Shown here: positions 1-5,644 of the stretch, one piece after another
Layout: each line of letters begins with the position of its first letter
Position numbering within the stretch: the first letter of the stretch is position 1
DNA from: an uncultured Spirochaetales bacterium
GTDB taxonomy: Bacteria; Spirochaetota; Spirochaetia; Sphaerochaetales; Sphaerochaetaceae
Reading direction: 5' to 3'
DNA: 5,644 nt
Assembly (NCBI GenBank): GCA_934276485.1
Contig: CAKQTE010000105.1
Span: forward strand, 1-5,644
Program-made: the position numbers and the translations under genes
The notes under the pieces: generated by a model
What the model was told of the DNA's origin: nothing
Databases searched by the model: none
Seen by the model: the letters and a program-made list of their open reading frames with translations, nothing else

Positions 1-116
1 TTCAAAATTTGCAACCTCTTTTTAGAGGTATTTGAGTATGTGCCAGTATTCAGGGATTCTACTCTATGATATTTACAAACTTTATTATTGTTGAATTTCA
101 ATATTGACAACTTAAG

Positions 117-287
117 TCAAATAAAAATATAGATACCCCTATCTACGCGTTCCAAGTCCCCTTTTTCGACCATGCGCGATAGATAAACAGTTGGAATGTT
201 TTTATCTATTAGATCTTTTCTGGTGATTATTCCACCCGAGCATTTAAGTATATCTTTTATTTCATATTCATGGTTCATATTATACAT
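117..287 (-). pseudogene. Truncated AbiEi-family antitoxin, N-terminal winged-helix domain only
   Basis: The 56-residue product reads as the N-terminal winged helix-turn-helix domain of AbiEi-type antitoxins (type IV toxin-antitoxin; AbiEi represses its own operon and counters the nucleotidyltransferase toxin AbiEii). The recognisable stretch is residues 21-53: ITRKDL, then IPTVYLSRMVEKGDLERV, then the closing wing RGIY. Full AbiEi proteins continue for well over 100 residues after this wing, but here a TGA follows three codons later (117-119). The frame stays open to the window edge for 38 more codons, with no AbiEi-like sequence. No AbiEii gene is seen to the left. ATG at 287 is used as the start; an in-frame ATG at 278 (residue 4) is also possible. 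No good Shine-Dalgarno is present. It is either a decayed remnant or a stand-alone mini-regulator. I am fairly sure of the family and less sure that it is dead. Confidence 0.62.
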
Positions 288-313
288 TCTTGTTGCTTTT
301 ATGCTTACATAAT

Positions 314-319
314 ATTATA
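314..319 (-). promoter_or_regulatory. Candidate -10 box for the AbiEi fragment
   Basis: The minus strand reads TATAAT exactly, about 27 bases before the ATG at 287, which would give a leader of roughly 20 bases. The -35 is poor: TTCTTG at an 18-base spacing or TTGTTG at 15 bases. The surroundings are very AT-rich, so a perfect hexamer by chance is possible. The same DNA read on the plus strand also has a weak promoter-like pair (TTGCTT at 293-298 and TATATA at 316-321). Confidence 0.35.
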
Positions 320-454
320 TAGTACGCATATTAACAACAAGAAATAAAAGAATATCCATTTACCTCGATTCCAGATCTCTCAACATCGTGCTCTTTTTGC
401 ATTAGAAGACATACAATGCTTGCAGGATGTCTTTTCTTGTTTTTGTCTGCTAAA

Positions 455-483
455 TTGAAATGTATATGCGTAAATGCTAATAG
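455..483 (+). promoter_or_regulatory. Candidate promoter for the MurB-like gene
   Basis: TTGAAA (455-460, five of six matches to the -35 consensus) is followed after 17 bases by TAATAG (478-483, a weak -10). Transcription would begin near 490, which fits translation from the ATG at 539 better than from the ATG at 500. The rest of 288-499 shows no gene I can support. Confidence 0.22.
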
Positions 484-538
484 GTGATACGATAGCCACA
501 TGAATGGATTTGCATCTACTCTCAATAGACTTGTATTC

Positions 539-1390
539 ATGAAGAACAACTATAGCCTCAAAAGCTCATCGCCGATGGCTTTTGATGGAAAGGCTGAGTT
601 TTATTCAGAGCCAAACAACATCAATGAATTGATGGATGTTCTAGAGAGTGCTTATAAAATGGACATTCCAGTTTCTTGCATAGGCTCGGGAACAAATACC
701 CTCATTTCCGATAGGCTAATAGAAGGCTTGGTGATATCGACAAAGAGACTAAGAGGTGTGACCATGAAGGGTGCTCTTTTAGAGTGTCTTCCTGGAGAGA
801 TGCTTACAGAGGTAATCGACAAATCAATTGAACATCAACTGATAGGAATGGAGAAGCTTGCAGGCATTCCTGGAACGATTGCAGGTGCGATGAACGTTAA
901 TGCTGAGGCAAATGGCATCTCGCTATCGGACTTTGTATATTATTTTGACTTTGTTACATACAATGGCACTCTTAAGCGTGTTGCTAACTATTCAGATACA
1001 TTCTCATCCCAGACACTCAATATGCCTGAAGATGGCATAATCACAAATATTGCACTTAGGCTTAATCCTTCAAAGGCTACAGCAGAGGCACGAATCAGGA
1101 AGGAAATGTATGTAGAGCTATTGTTCATTCCTCCCTGTTCTCACTTTATTGGACAGGTATTCAAGGATACAAAGGATAAGAAGGCTGCAGATATTATCAA
1201 AGAGCTAAGACTGGATAGAATCAAGGGATATGCAGAGTATTCTTCTTACCAACCTAATTGCATCTTCTCATACCCTGGATGCAAGGCAAATGATGTGTAT
1301 GAGCTAATAAAGAGAGCAGAGCGAGACGCAAAGAAAGAGCTTGGTATTCGCTTAGAGCGATCTATATCGCTACTAGGAAAGTTCTACTAG
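539..1390 (+). CDS. MurB-like FAD-binding protein lacking the usual MurB catalytic residues
   Basis: The protein follows the compact type II MurB (UDP-N-acetylenolpyruvoylglucosamine reductase) layout of two FAD-binding subdomains and a MurB C-terminal domain. Residue numbers are from the upstream ATG at 500; the ATG at 539 is residue 14 and matches the usual family start (MKNNYSL). FAD-site motifs are kept: IGSGTNTLISD (61-71) and GMEKLAGIPGTIAGAMNVNA (116-135). The C-terminal domain aligns throughout, but key positions differ. The YRxS motif is YSDT (164-167), losing the Arg. GSVFKNP is GQVFKDT (218-224), with Gln219 for the catalytic Ser. LExEV is LERSI (285-289), with Ser288 for the catalytic Glu. 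Neither start has a good Shine-Dalgarno. The stop overlaps the stop of the convergent gene. A genuine murB elsewhere in the genome is likely. The fold is well supported; the function is unknown, and MurB reductase activity is doubtful. Confidence 0.8.
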   Translation: MKNNYSLKSSSPMAFDGKAEFYSEPNNINELMDVLESAYKMDIPVSCIGSGTNTLISDRLIEGLVISTKRLRGVTMKGALLECLPGEMLTEVIDKSIEHQLIGMEKLAGIPGTIAGAMNVNAEANGISLSDFVYYFDFVTYNGTLKRVANYSDTFSSQTLNMPEDGIITNIALRLNPSKATAEARIRKEMYVELLFIPPCSHFIGQVFKDTKDKKAADIIKELRLDRIKGYAEYSSYQPNCIFSYPGCKANDVYELIKRAERDAKKELGIRLERSISLLGKFY

Positions 1391-2412
1391 ATATATATAG
1401 TTGCATCCACTCTCAATCCTACCTTATTGCCTATTGTTATATACATATTCCAATTATCACGTGAGATATAAAATGGAATCTTTATCTCATAGATACCTCT
1501 TCTAAGACTCAGTTCAGTCTCTTTTATAAAGACTCTATAGCTAAAGCCATTTCTATTGTAATGCATATTGAAATACTTATTTTCAACAGAAAACAAGTAT
1601 GATGTTTTCAATACTCCATTTCTTGTAAATTTAGCTTTCGTCTCAAATGACGCTCTCATTGTATCAAGTTTAATCTTCACGCTCTTATCTGTCTCCACAG
1701 AGCGATATTCATAGCTATATATAGGTTTGTTACCTATATTTACTTTCAAATCAACATCAAAATAACTACTTTTGATACCAAGAGATGTGCTGAATATATC
1801 ATATTCATGCCTTGTGCGTAATGGAAACACGTTTCCAATACGAAGGTCTATCATGAATGGATAATATTCAGCTTTAAACGATAGAAATCCTAGATAGTTA
1901 ACATTGCTATCAAAGGAAGAAATACCAGCTATCGTGAAATACCTATGTCTGTATCTTGCGCCAAAGTACATAACGCTTCTATCTATTGCATTATATACTT
2001 TCTCGAGAGGTTTAATGCCCTCTTCTCTTTTATCTAGATATAGATATATAAGGGATAGATTATCATTATTGACTTCTAGCCCTACGCCGCTATAGGGCGC
2101 GGGCATATACATAAGTGATAATCTATCCGCTCGAAGCACAAGACCATTTATGGATCTATCTTGTCGAAAGCTAGATGCTGATAGAGCAAATTCATCGTAA
2201 GTATGAACATTCTCTATTGTTCTTAGTATTCCCTTTCTTCCTACATCGCCATACTCAATGTTTTTGTAAGACATAGACAGTCTTCCATAATCAGATGAGA
2301 ATATAAGGTTATCAGAGGAGAACGAAAATCCCTTGTTGTCGATTTCAAGCTTGGCAGCATAGATATTGAAAACAATGATTAATAGCGTGATCAAGACAAA
2401 TAGTTTCTTCAT
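1387..2412 (-). CDS. Hypothetical secreted beta-rich protein, possible outer-membrane protein
   Basis: I do not recognise this 341-residue protein. Residues 1-19 form a clean Sec signal peptide: MKK, a hydrophobic core (LFVLITLLIIVF), then a probable signal peptidase I site after NIYA. No lipobox cysteine is present, and there is no cysteine anywhere in the protein. The mature part shows many short stretches of alternating polar and hydrophobic residues with frequent Tyr and Phe and polar turns, for example LSLIYLYLD, YFDVDLKVNIG and MYITIGNKVGLRVDATIYI at the end. This pattern suits a beta-barrel or beta-sandwich in the outer membrane or periplasm; the last residue is Ile, not the Phe common in barrels. 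The start is set by the signal peptide, since no good Shine-Dalgarno is visible. It is divergent from ackA and convergent with the MurB-like gene. The coding call is solid; the location is inferred. Confidence 0.8.
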   Translation of the reverse strand: MKKLFVLITLLIIVFNIYAAKLEIDNKGFSFSSDNLIFSSDYGRLSMSYKNIEYGDVGRKGILRTIENVHTYDEFALSASSFRQDRSINGLVLRADRLSLMYMPAPYSGVGLEVNNDNLSLIYLYLDKREEGIKPLEKVYNAIDRSVMYFGARYRHRYFTIAGISSFDSNVNYLGFLSFKAEYYPFMIDLRIGNVFPLRTRHEYDIFSTSLGIKSSYFDVDLKVNIGNKPIYSYEYRSVETDKSVKIKLDTMRASFETKAKFTRNGVLKTSYLFSVENKYFNMHYNRNGFSYRVFIKETELSLRRGIYEIKIPFYISRDNWNMYITIGNKVGLRVDATIYI

Positions 2413-2450
2413 ACTATCTATAAGTCAAAAACCCTGTTTTTTGCTAAAGG

Positions 2451-2478
2451 ACTTTAATTTACAAATTGCAATCTTCAA
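2451..2478 (-). promoter_or_regulatory. Candidate promoter for the secreted-protein gene
   Basis: On the minus strand TTGAAG (2478-2473) and TAAAGT (2456-2451) are separated by 16 bases, each matching four of six consensus positions. They would give a leader of about 30 bases before the ATG at 2412. It sits in the 125-base divergent region shared with ackA, so the two promoters may lie close together or overlap. Confidence 0.22.
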
Positions 2479-2490
2479 GAAATCTTCTTT

Positions 2491-2518
2491 TTGTGCTATT
2501 CCTAATAAGAGATATAAA
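2491..2518 (+). promoter_or_regulatory. Candidate ackA promoter
   Basis: TTGTGC (2491-2496) and TATAAA (2513-2518, five of six to the -10 consensus) are 16 bases apart. Transcription would begin near 2525, leaving a very short leader that just includes the Shine-Dalgarno. An upstream alternative beginning at TTGCAA (2466-2471) has no convincing -10. Confidence 0.3.
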
Positions 2519-2526
2519 TCAATCGT

Positions 2527-2531
2527 AGGAG
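2527..2531 (+). promoter_or_regulatory. Ribosome binding site of ackA
   Basis: AGGAG lies 6 bases before the ATG at 2538, a strong Shine-Dalgarno that fixes the ackA start. The MurB-like, secreted-protein and recQ genes in this window lack one this good. Confidence 0.8.
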
Positions 2532-2537
2532 TATAAG

Positions 2538-3899
2538 ATGGTTATCCTAACCTTAAATTGCGGCAGTTCTTCTGCTAAATACCAGGTATATGACTGGGAA
2601 AACAAAGATGTTCTCTGCGTAGGTATCGTAGAGAGAATCGGACTAGAATATTCAACAATCGAACAGAAATCCACTGGAAAGGAAACATACGAGGCTAGAT
2701 TCTCAAGCCCTACTCATAAAGAAGCAATTGAGCTTGTTCTAAAGATGCTCGCAGATCCAAAGTATGGATGTATTTCAGACTTGAAGGAAATCGGTGCTGT
2801 AGGTCACAGAGTTCTTCACGGTGGTGAGTCATTCAAGAAGTCAGCTCTTGTTACAGACGAAGTCATTGAAGAGCTAAAGAAAGTAATTCCACTTGGACCA
2901 CTTCATATGCCAGCTAATATCATGGGTATCGAAGCTGCTAGAAAGCTTATGCCAAATGTTCCACAGGCAATTGTCATGGATACAGCTTGGCACCAGACAA
3001 TGCCAGAAGAAGCATTCATGTACGCAGTTCCTATCGATTGGTACAAGAACTACAATGTTCGTCGCTATGGCTTCCACGGAACAAGCCATCTATATTGCGC
3101 TAAGCGTGCTGCTGTTCTTCTTGGAAAGGAAAACAAGGATACTAACGTTATTATCCTTCATATCGGAAACGGTGCTTCAGCTTGTGCTGTTAAAAACGGT
3201 GTTTGTATCGACACATCAATGGGTCTAACTCCTCTTGAGGGACTTGTAATGGGTTCAAGATCAGGCGACATGGATCCAGCTATCATCCCATATATCTGCG
3301 CTAACACAGGTGTTAGTGTATCTGAGATGGATACTATCCTAAATAAGAAGTCCGGTCTTATGGGTCTATGCGGAAAGCAGGACAGAAGAGATGTAAAATC
3401 TGCAGCTGATGCAGGTGATAAGTTTGCTCAGCTTGGAATCGATATGGAGTGCCACAGAATCAAGAAATACATCGGAGCATACACAGCTCTTCTCGGCAGA
3501 GTTGATGCTATCGTATTCACAGCTGGTGTTGGAGAGATGGGCGACCATATCAGAAAGGGTTCTTGTAGAGGACTTGAGAACATTGGAATCATGCTTGATG
3601 AAGAGAAGAATGCTCTTTCTCATTGCAGAAATGCCGAGACTTGCATTTCAAAGGATGAATCTCCTGTTAAGATCTTCGTTATCCCAACAGACGAGGAACT
3701 TGTAATGACAGAAGATGCTTATGCTTTGATGGAAGGCACATACGATGTTCATACTAACTTCCACTACACATTCGAAGATCCTAACTATGTAAACAAGGCT
3801 CGTGCTAGAGGACTAGTGGAGAACTTGAAGAAGACTCCTGAGATAGAGAGAATCATCGCTCTTCCTCCTAAGAAGTGTTCTTGCTGTTGCAATTGCTAA
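2538..3899 (+). CDS. ackA: Acetate kinase with cysteine-rich C-terminal extension
   Basis: Acetate kinase (acetyl phosphate + ADP to acetate + ATP, reversible) is the last step of the Pta-AckA route and a main ATP source in fermenters; it acts in the cytosol. The family signatures are present in order: LNCGSSSAKYQ (6-16), GHRVLHGG (89-96), PLGPLHMPAN (118-127), MDTAWHQTMP (147-156), RRYGFHGTSH (175-184), HIGNGAS (208-214), GSRSGDMDP (239-247), FTAGVGE (327-333) and IPTDEEL (382-388). Residues matching known catalytic or binding positions are N7, R91, H123, D148, H180, R241 and the E in DEEL. Two oddities stand out. GIGEN, usual in the family, reads GVGEM (Met334). The protein is 453 residues against about 400 usually, with a tail from about residue 400 that ends KKCSCCCNC. 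It appears monocistronic, with its own Shine-Dalgarno and terminator; pta is not adjacent. Regular codon choice suggests high expression. Confidence 0.96.
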   Translation: MVILTLNCGSSSAKYQVYDWENKDVLCVGIVERIGLEYSTIEQKSTGKETYEARFSSPTHKEAIELVLKMLADPKYGCISDLKEIGAVGHRVLHGGESFKKSALVTDEVIEELKKVIPLGPLHMPANIMGIEAARKLMPNVPQAIVMDTAWHQTMPEEAFMYAVPIDWYKNYNVRRYGFHGTSHLYCAKRAAVLLGKENKDTNVIILHIGNGASACAVKNGVCIDTSMGLTPLEGLVMGSRSGDMDPAIIPYICANTGVSVSEMDTILNKKSGLMGLCGKQDRRDVKSAADAGDKFAQLGIDMECHRIKKYIGAYTALLGRVDAIVFTAGVGEMGDHIRKGSCRGLENIGIMLDEEKNALSHCRNAETCISKDESPVKIFVIPTDEELVMTEDAYALMEGTYDVHTNFHYTFEDPNYVNKARARGLVENLKKTPEIERIIALPPKKCSCCCNC

Positions 3900-3908
3900 T
3901 TCATTTTG

Positions 3909-3938
3909 AGGTGCTGTACATGTACAGCATCTTTTTTT
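3909..3938 (+). terminator. Rho-independent terminator of ackA
   Basis: The perfect inverted repeat TGCTGTACA / TGTACAGCA (3912-3929) is extended outward by G-U, G-C and A-U pairs and followed by seven T residues (3932-3938). It begins about 10 bases after the ackA stop. It should end ackA transcription and separate it from recQ. Confidence 0.9.
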
Positions 3939-3944
3939 AAACCT

Positions 3945-3974
3945 TTGTTATTTATAATATATGCATTTTATATT
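3945..3974 (+). promoter_or_regulatory. Candidate promoter for the recQ operon
   Basis: TTGTTA (3945-3950) and TATATT (3969-3974) are 18 bases apart, just after the ackA terminator. A second -35-like hexamer, TTGATA (3986-3991), lies nearer the gene but lacks a well-spaced -10. The whole 3939-4047 gap is AT-rich, so hexamer matches are weak evidence. Confidence 0.25.
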
Positions 3975-4047
3975 CCGTTTTCAGATTGATATTTTCTTTA
4001 ATATTCTATTTTCTTCAAAACACTCCCCTTTCTAAGATTCCTATAGC

Positions 4048-5427
4048 ATGGAATATAAGGAAATACTCAAGAATAATTTTGGCATATCGTATCTTAGGCC
4101 TCATCAAGAACTGATCATTGACCATGTGTTAGAACAAGATGAGAGCAATCTGTTAGCGCTTCTACCTACAGGAGGAGGCAAAAGCTTATGCTTTATGCTT
4201 CCTATTCTTGTAAAGCATAAACTAACGATAATCATATATCCTCTCATATCACTTATTAACGATCAAAGAAATCGTTTTGAAAAAGCAAGCATTCCATATG
4301 AAGTGATCATAGGAGGAATGGATAGATTTGAAAAACTAGAATCTCTCAAAAGACTTCTCCAGGGAGAAAGCCTTGCTCTGATAACCAACATTGAAATGCT
4401 TGTTGCATTAAACTCATCAGGGCTTCTATCAATGCTAAAGAACAAAGTAGACATGCTTGTTATAGATGAAGCTCACACAGTAGAGACTTGGGGAAACACG
4501 TTCAGAACTGCATTCAAGGAACTAAAAGCTATCAGAACATACATTAAGCCAAAGCATACACTTGCGTTCACAGCAACTGCCGATACCAAGATTATCGAAG
4601 GCTTAAAGACATCCATATTCAATGATGAAGATGTTTATATTCTCAAAGCAAGCTCAAACAGAGAGAATATCTTCTATGAAGCTATTATTCCATTAAACAA
4701 GTTCAAACAGATTCTATATATCCTGAAGAATAAAGAATCACGCCCTGCCCTTATATTTGCACGCTCTAGAAAAGAAGCAGAAGAGCTTTCTTTGAATCTA
4801 CAACGATGTTTTAAATGCAAATACTACCATGCAGGGCTAGATAAGGACGAGAAGAAAGCCATTGAACAATGGTTTGAAGAGAATCAAGACTCCGTATTGG
4901 TTGCAACTATTGCATTTGGACTCGGAATAGACGTCGGCGCCATTAGAACCGTAATACATACATATCTAATAGAAGACGCTACTAATTATCTACAGGAAGC
5001 TGGAAGAGCTGGTCGAGATGGAAAAGAGTCAAAAAGCTATATCCTCTATTATCCTTGGGAGAAGTCCCCTCTAAAGACTCTTTTCGATAGTTCTAAATGC
5101 ATACGAACAGGCCTATTGAACGCAATGAATGAAGAGACAGATGAGATAAATTGTCTCGGATGCAATCATTGCGTAAGACAAAATGAAAAGCGTATTGGAG
5201 AGAGGGAAATACTTCGATTCATACGCTTTCATCCATTTAGAAAACGGGCATACATAACAAGGATGCTTTCGTCTGCAAATATCTTCACACGCCCTTTTAG
5301 GCTACACAATTGGAGCGAGAAGGATATTTCCAGAGCTCTGAACATTCTCATTCTAGAGAAACGAATAAGGATTGTTCAATCACGATTTGTAATTTCATTA
5401 ACAAAACAAAATAGGAGAACAAGATGA
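4048..5427 (+). CDS. recQ: Compact RecQ-family ATP-dependent DNA helicase (no HRDC domain)
   Basis: RecQ enzymes are 3'-to-5' DNA helicases in recombination and repair. This 459-residue protein carries the full motor: motif 0 (FGISYLRPHQ, 11-20), Walker A (PTGGGKS, 40-46, K45), DEAH (140-143), TAT (175-177), the motif V region (VLVATIAFGLGID, 283-295) and motif VI (QEAGRAGRDG, 316-325, R320 and R323). A zinc site follows (C351, C369, C372, C375; spacing x17, x2, x2), then about 80 residues that suit a winged helix. HRDC is absent and the span between motif VI and the first zinc Cys is short, making it much smaller than E. coli RecQ (about 610 residues). The loop after DEAH reads HTVETWGNTFR where HCISQWGHDFR is usual. 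ATG at 4048 is the first start after an in-frame TAA at 4033 and fits the family N-terminus; it has no clear Shine-Dalgarno. It overlaps the next gene by 4 bases. Family certain; whether it is the organism's main RecQ is open. Confidence 0.92.
   Translation: MEYKEILKNNFGISYLRPHQELIIDHVLEQDESNLLALLPTGGGKSLCFMLPILVKHKLTIIIYPLISLINDQRNRFEKASIPYEVIIGGMDRFEKLESLKRLLQGESLALITNIEMLVALNSSGLLSMLKNKVDMLVIDEAHTVETWGNTFRTAFKELKAIRTYIKPKHTLAFTATADTKIIEGLKTSIFNDEDVYILKASSNRENIFYEAIIPLNKFKQILYILKNKESRPALIFARSRKEAEELSLNLQRCFKCKYYHAGLDKDEKKAIEQWFEENQDSVLVATIAFGLGIDVGAIRTVIHTYLIEDATNYLQEAGRAGRDGKESKSYILYYPWEKSPLKTLFDSSKCIRTGLLNAMNEETDEINCLGCNHCVRQNEKRIGEREILRFIRFHPFRKRAYITRMLSSANIFTRPFRLHNWSEKDISRALNILILEKRIRIVQSRFVISLTKQNRRTR
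5413..5417 (+). promoter_or_regulatory. Ribosome binding site of the AAA-ATPase-like gene, inside recQ
   Basis: AGGAG lies 6 bases before the ATG at 5424, within the last codons of recQ. With the ATGA overlap it supports translational coupling or reinitiation of the downstream gene. Confidence 0.75.
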
Positions 5428-5644
5428 ACAAAACGCAAAAACTACAACAAGAAAAGATTAACTGCTATACTGATGACATGGCAAAGGGTGTAACTACAGG
5501 GACTTTTGATTTTGAGGTAATAAGACAAGCAGATATTCTGTATGTAGATAAGACAGAGTATCTATATAAGCTTGTTTCCAAGCCCGAGAACAGGAGATGT
5601 TTCGTATCCAGACCACGAAGGTTTGGAAAGTCCTTATGTGTAAA
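5424..5644 (+). CDS. AAA-ATPase-like protein (PF09820 type), N-terminal part
   Basis: The first 73 residues are present and the gene runs past the right edge. They match the start of the AAA-ATPase-like family: a short lead, then GTFDFEVIRQADILYVDKT with the family's YVDKT (40-44), EYLYKL (45-50), and the P-loop variant SRPRRFGKSL (62-71, Lys at 69) in place of a standard GxxGxGK. Full-length members usually run to about 500-600 residues and often end in a PD-(D/E)XK nuclease-like domain (PF08011); that part lies outside the window. The biological role of the family is not settled; many gut and oral bacteria carry several copies. The start is fixed by AGGAG 6 bases upstream and by the 4-base overlap with recQ. 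Family call confident from the P-loop and YVDKT pair; whether the gene is intact cannot be seen. Confidence 0.85.
   Translation, partial: MNKTQKLQQEKINCYTDDMAKGVTTGTFDFEVIRQADILYVDKTEYLYKLVSKPENRRCFVSRPRRFGKSLCV

Noticed and set aside
14..29. Hairpin ACCTCT-TTTT-AGAGGT near the left edge
   Set aside because: Only six base pairs and no following T run on either strand, so it is not a credible terminator.
1..69. Plus-strand frame open from the left edge to TGA at 67-69 (22 residues, reading FKICNLFLEVFEYV and on)
   Set aside because: It could be the 3' end of a gene outside the window, but 22 residues with no known motif are too few to call.
500..538. Upstream ATG at 500 as the start of the MurB-like gene
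   Set aside because: The 13 extra residues have no counterpart in MurB proteins. The AGGTGA upstream is about 13 bases away, too far for a good Shine-Dalgarno. The ATG at 539 fits the family start, though its own ribosome site is also weak.
331..549. 72-codon minus-strand open frame (TTG start at 549, ATG at 540) between the AbiEi fragment and the MurB-like gene
   Set aside because: It has no recognisable motif and no convincing ribosome site, and it overlaps the MurB-like start. It is not a pure shadow, because most of it lies in otherwise empty DNA, so a small or decayed gene cannot be excluded, but I cannot support it.
1904..2095. Plus-strand open frame of 63 codons
   Set aside because: It lies opposite the secreted-protein gene and has no motif or ribosome site.
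2874..3705. Open frames at 2874-3089 (-), 2893-3228 (+), 3366-3623 (-) and 3409-3705 (+)
   Set aside because: All are other-frame readings of ackA, whose family motifs are continuous across this span.
4263..4454. Minus-strand open frame of 63 codons
   Set aside because: It lies opposite the helicase motor domain of recQ and shows no independent signal.
1..5644. tRNA, rRNA, CRISPR array, complete insertion sequence or riboswitch
   Set aside because: None was seen on reading both strands. There are no repeated units with regular spacing, no transposase motifs, and no long structured leader upstream of any gene.

Overview
The window looks like chromosome from a low-GC, Gram-negative-type (diderm) anaerobe or fermenter. 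A treponeme-like spirochaete is my best guess. The hints are an acetate kinase with a long C-terminal extension, a signal-peptide protein with an outer-membrane-like beta-strand pattern, a truncated abortive-infection regulator, and the start of an AAA-ATPase-like gene of a type that is often multicopy in gut and oral anaerobes. This assignment is inference; no rRNA or other taxonomic marker is present.

Left part (1-1390). A minus-strand 56-codon gene holds only the N-terminal winged-helix part of an AbiEi-type antitoxin and stops where the rest of the protein should begin. No AbiEii toxin partner is visible in the 116 bases left of it. Divergent from it is a plus-strand gene with the whole MurB (UDP-N-acetylenolpyruvoylglucosamine reductase) fold. 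All three residues expected to do MurB catalysis appear to be replaced, so I call it a MurB-like flavoprotein rather than murB.

Middle (1387-3938). A minus-strand gene for a secreted, beta-rich protein of unknown function meets the MurB-like gene tail to tail, with the two stop codons overlapping in the palindrome CTAG. Divergent from it, across a 125-base promoter region, is ackA (acetate kinase). It has a strong ribosome binding site, all the catalytic residues I could check, an unusual tail of about 50 residues ending in a cysteine cluster, and a clear intrinsic terminator.

Right part (4048-5644). A compact RecQ-family helicase without an HRDC domain is joined by a 4-base ATGA overlap to an AAA-ATPase-like gene that runs off the window. 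The overlap and an internal Shine-Dalgarno suggest the two are translated from one message.

The genes do not form one pathway. ackA is metabolic housekeeping. The RecQ plus AAA-ATPase pair and the AbiEi remnant are accessory in character. The MurB-like gene and the secreted protein are the least explained.
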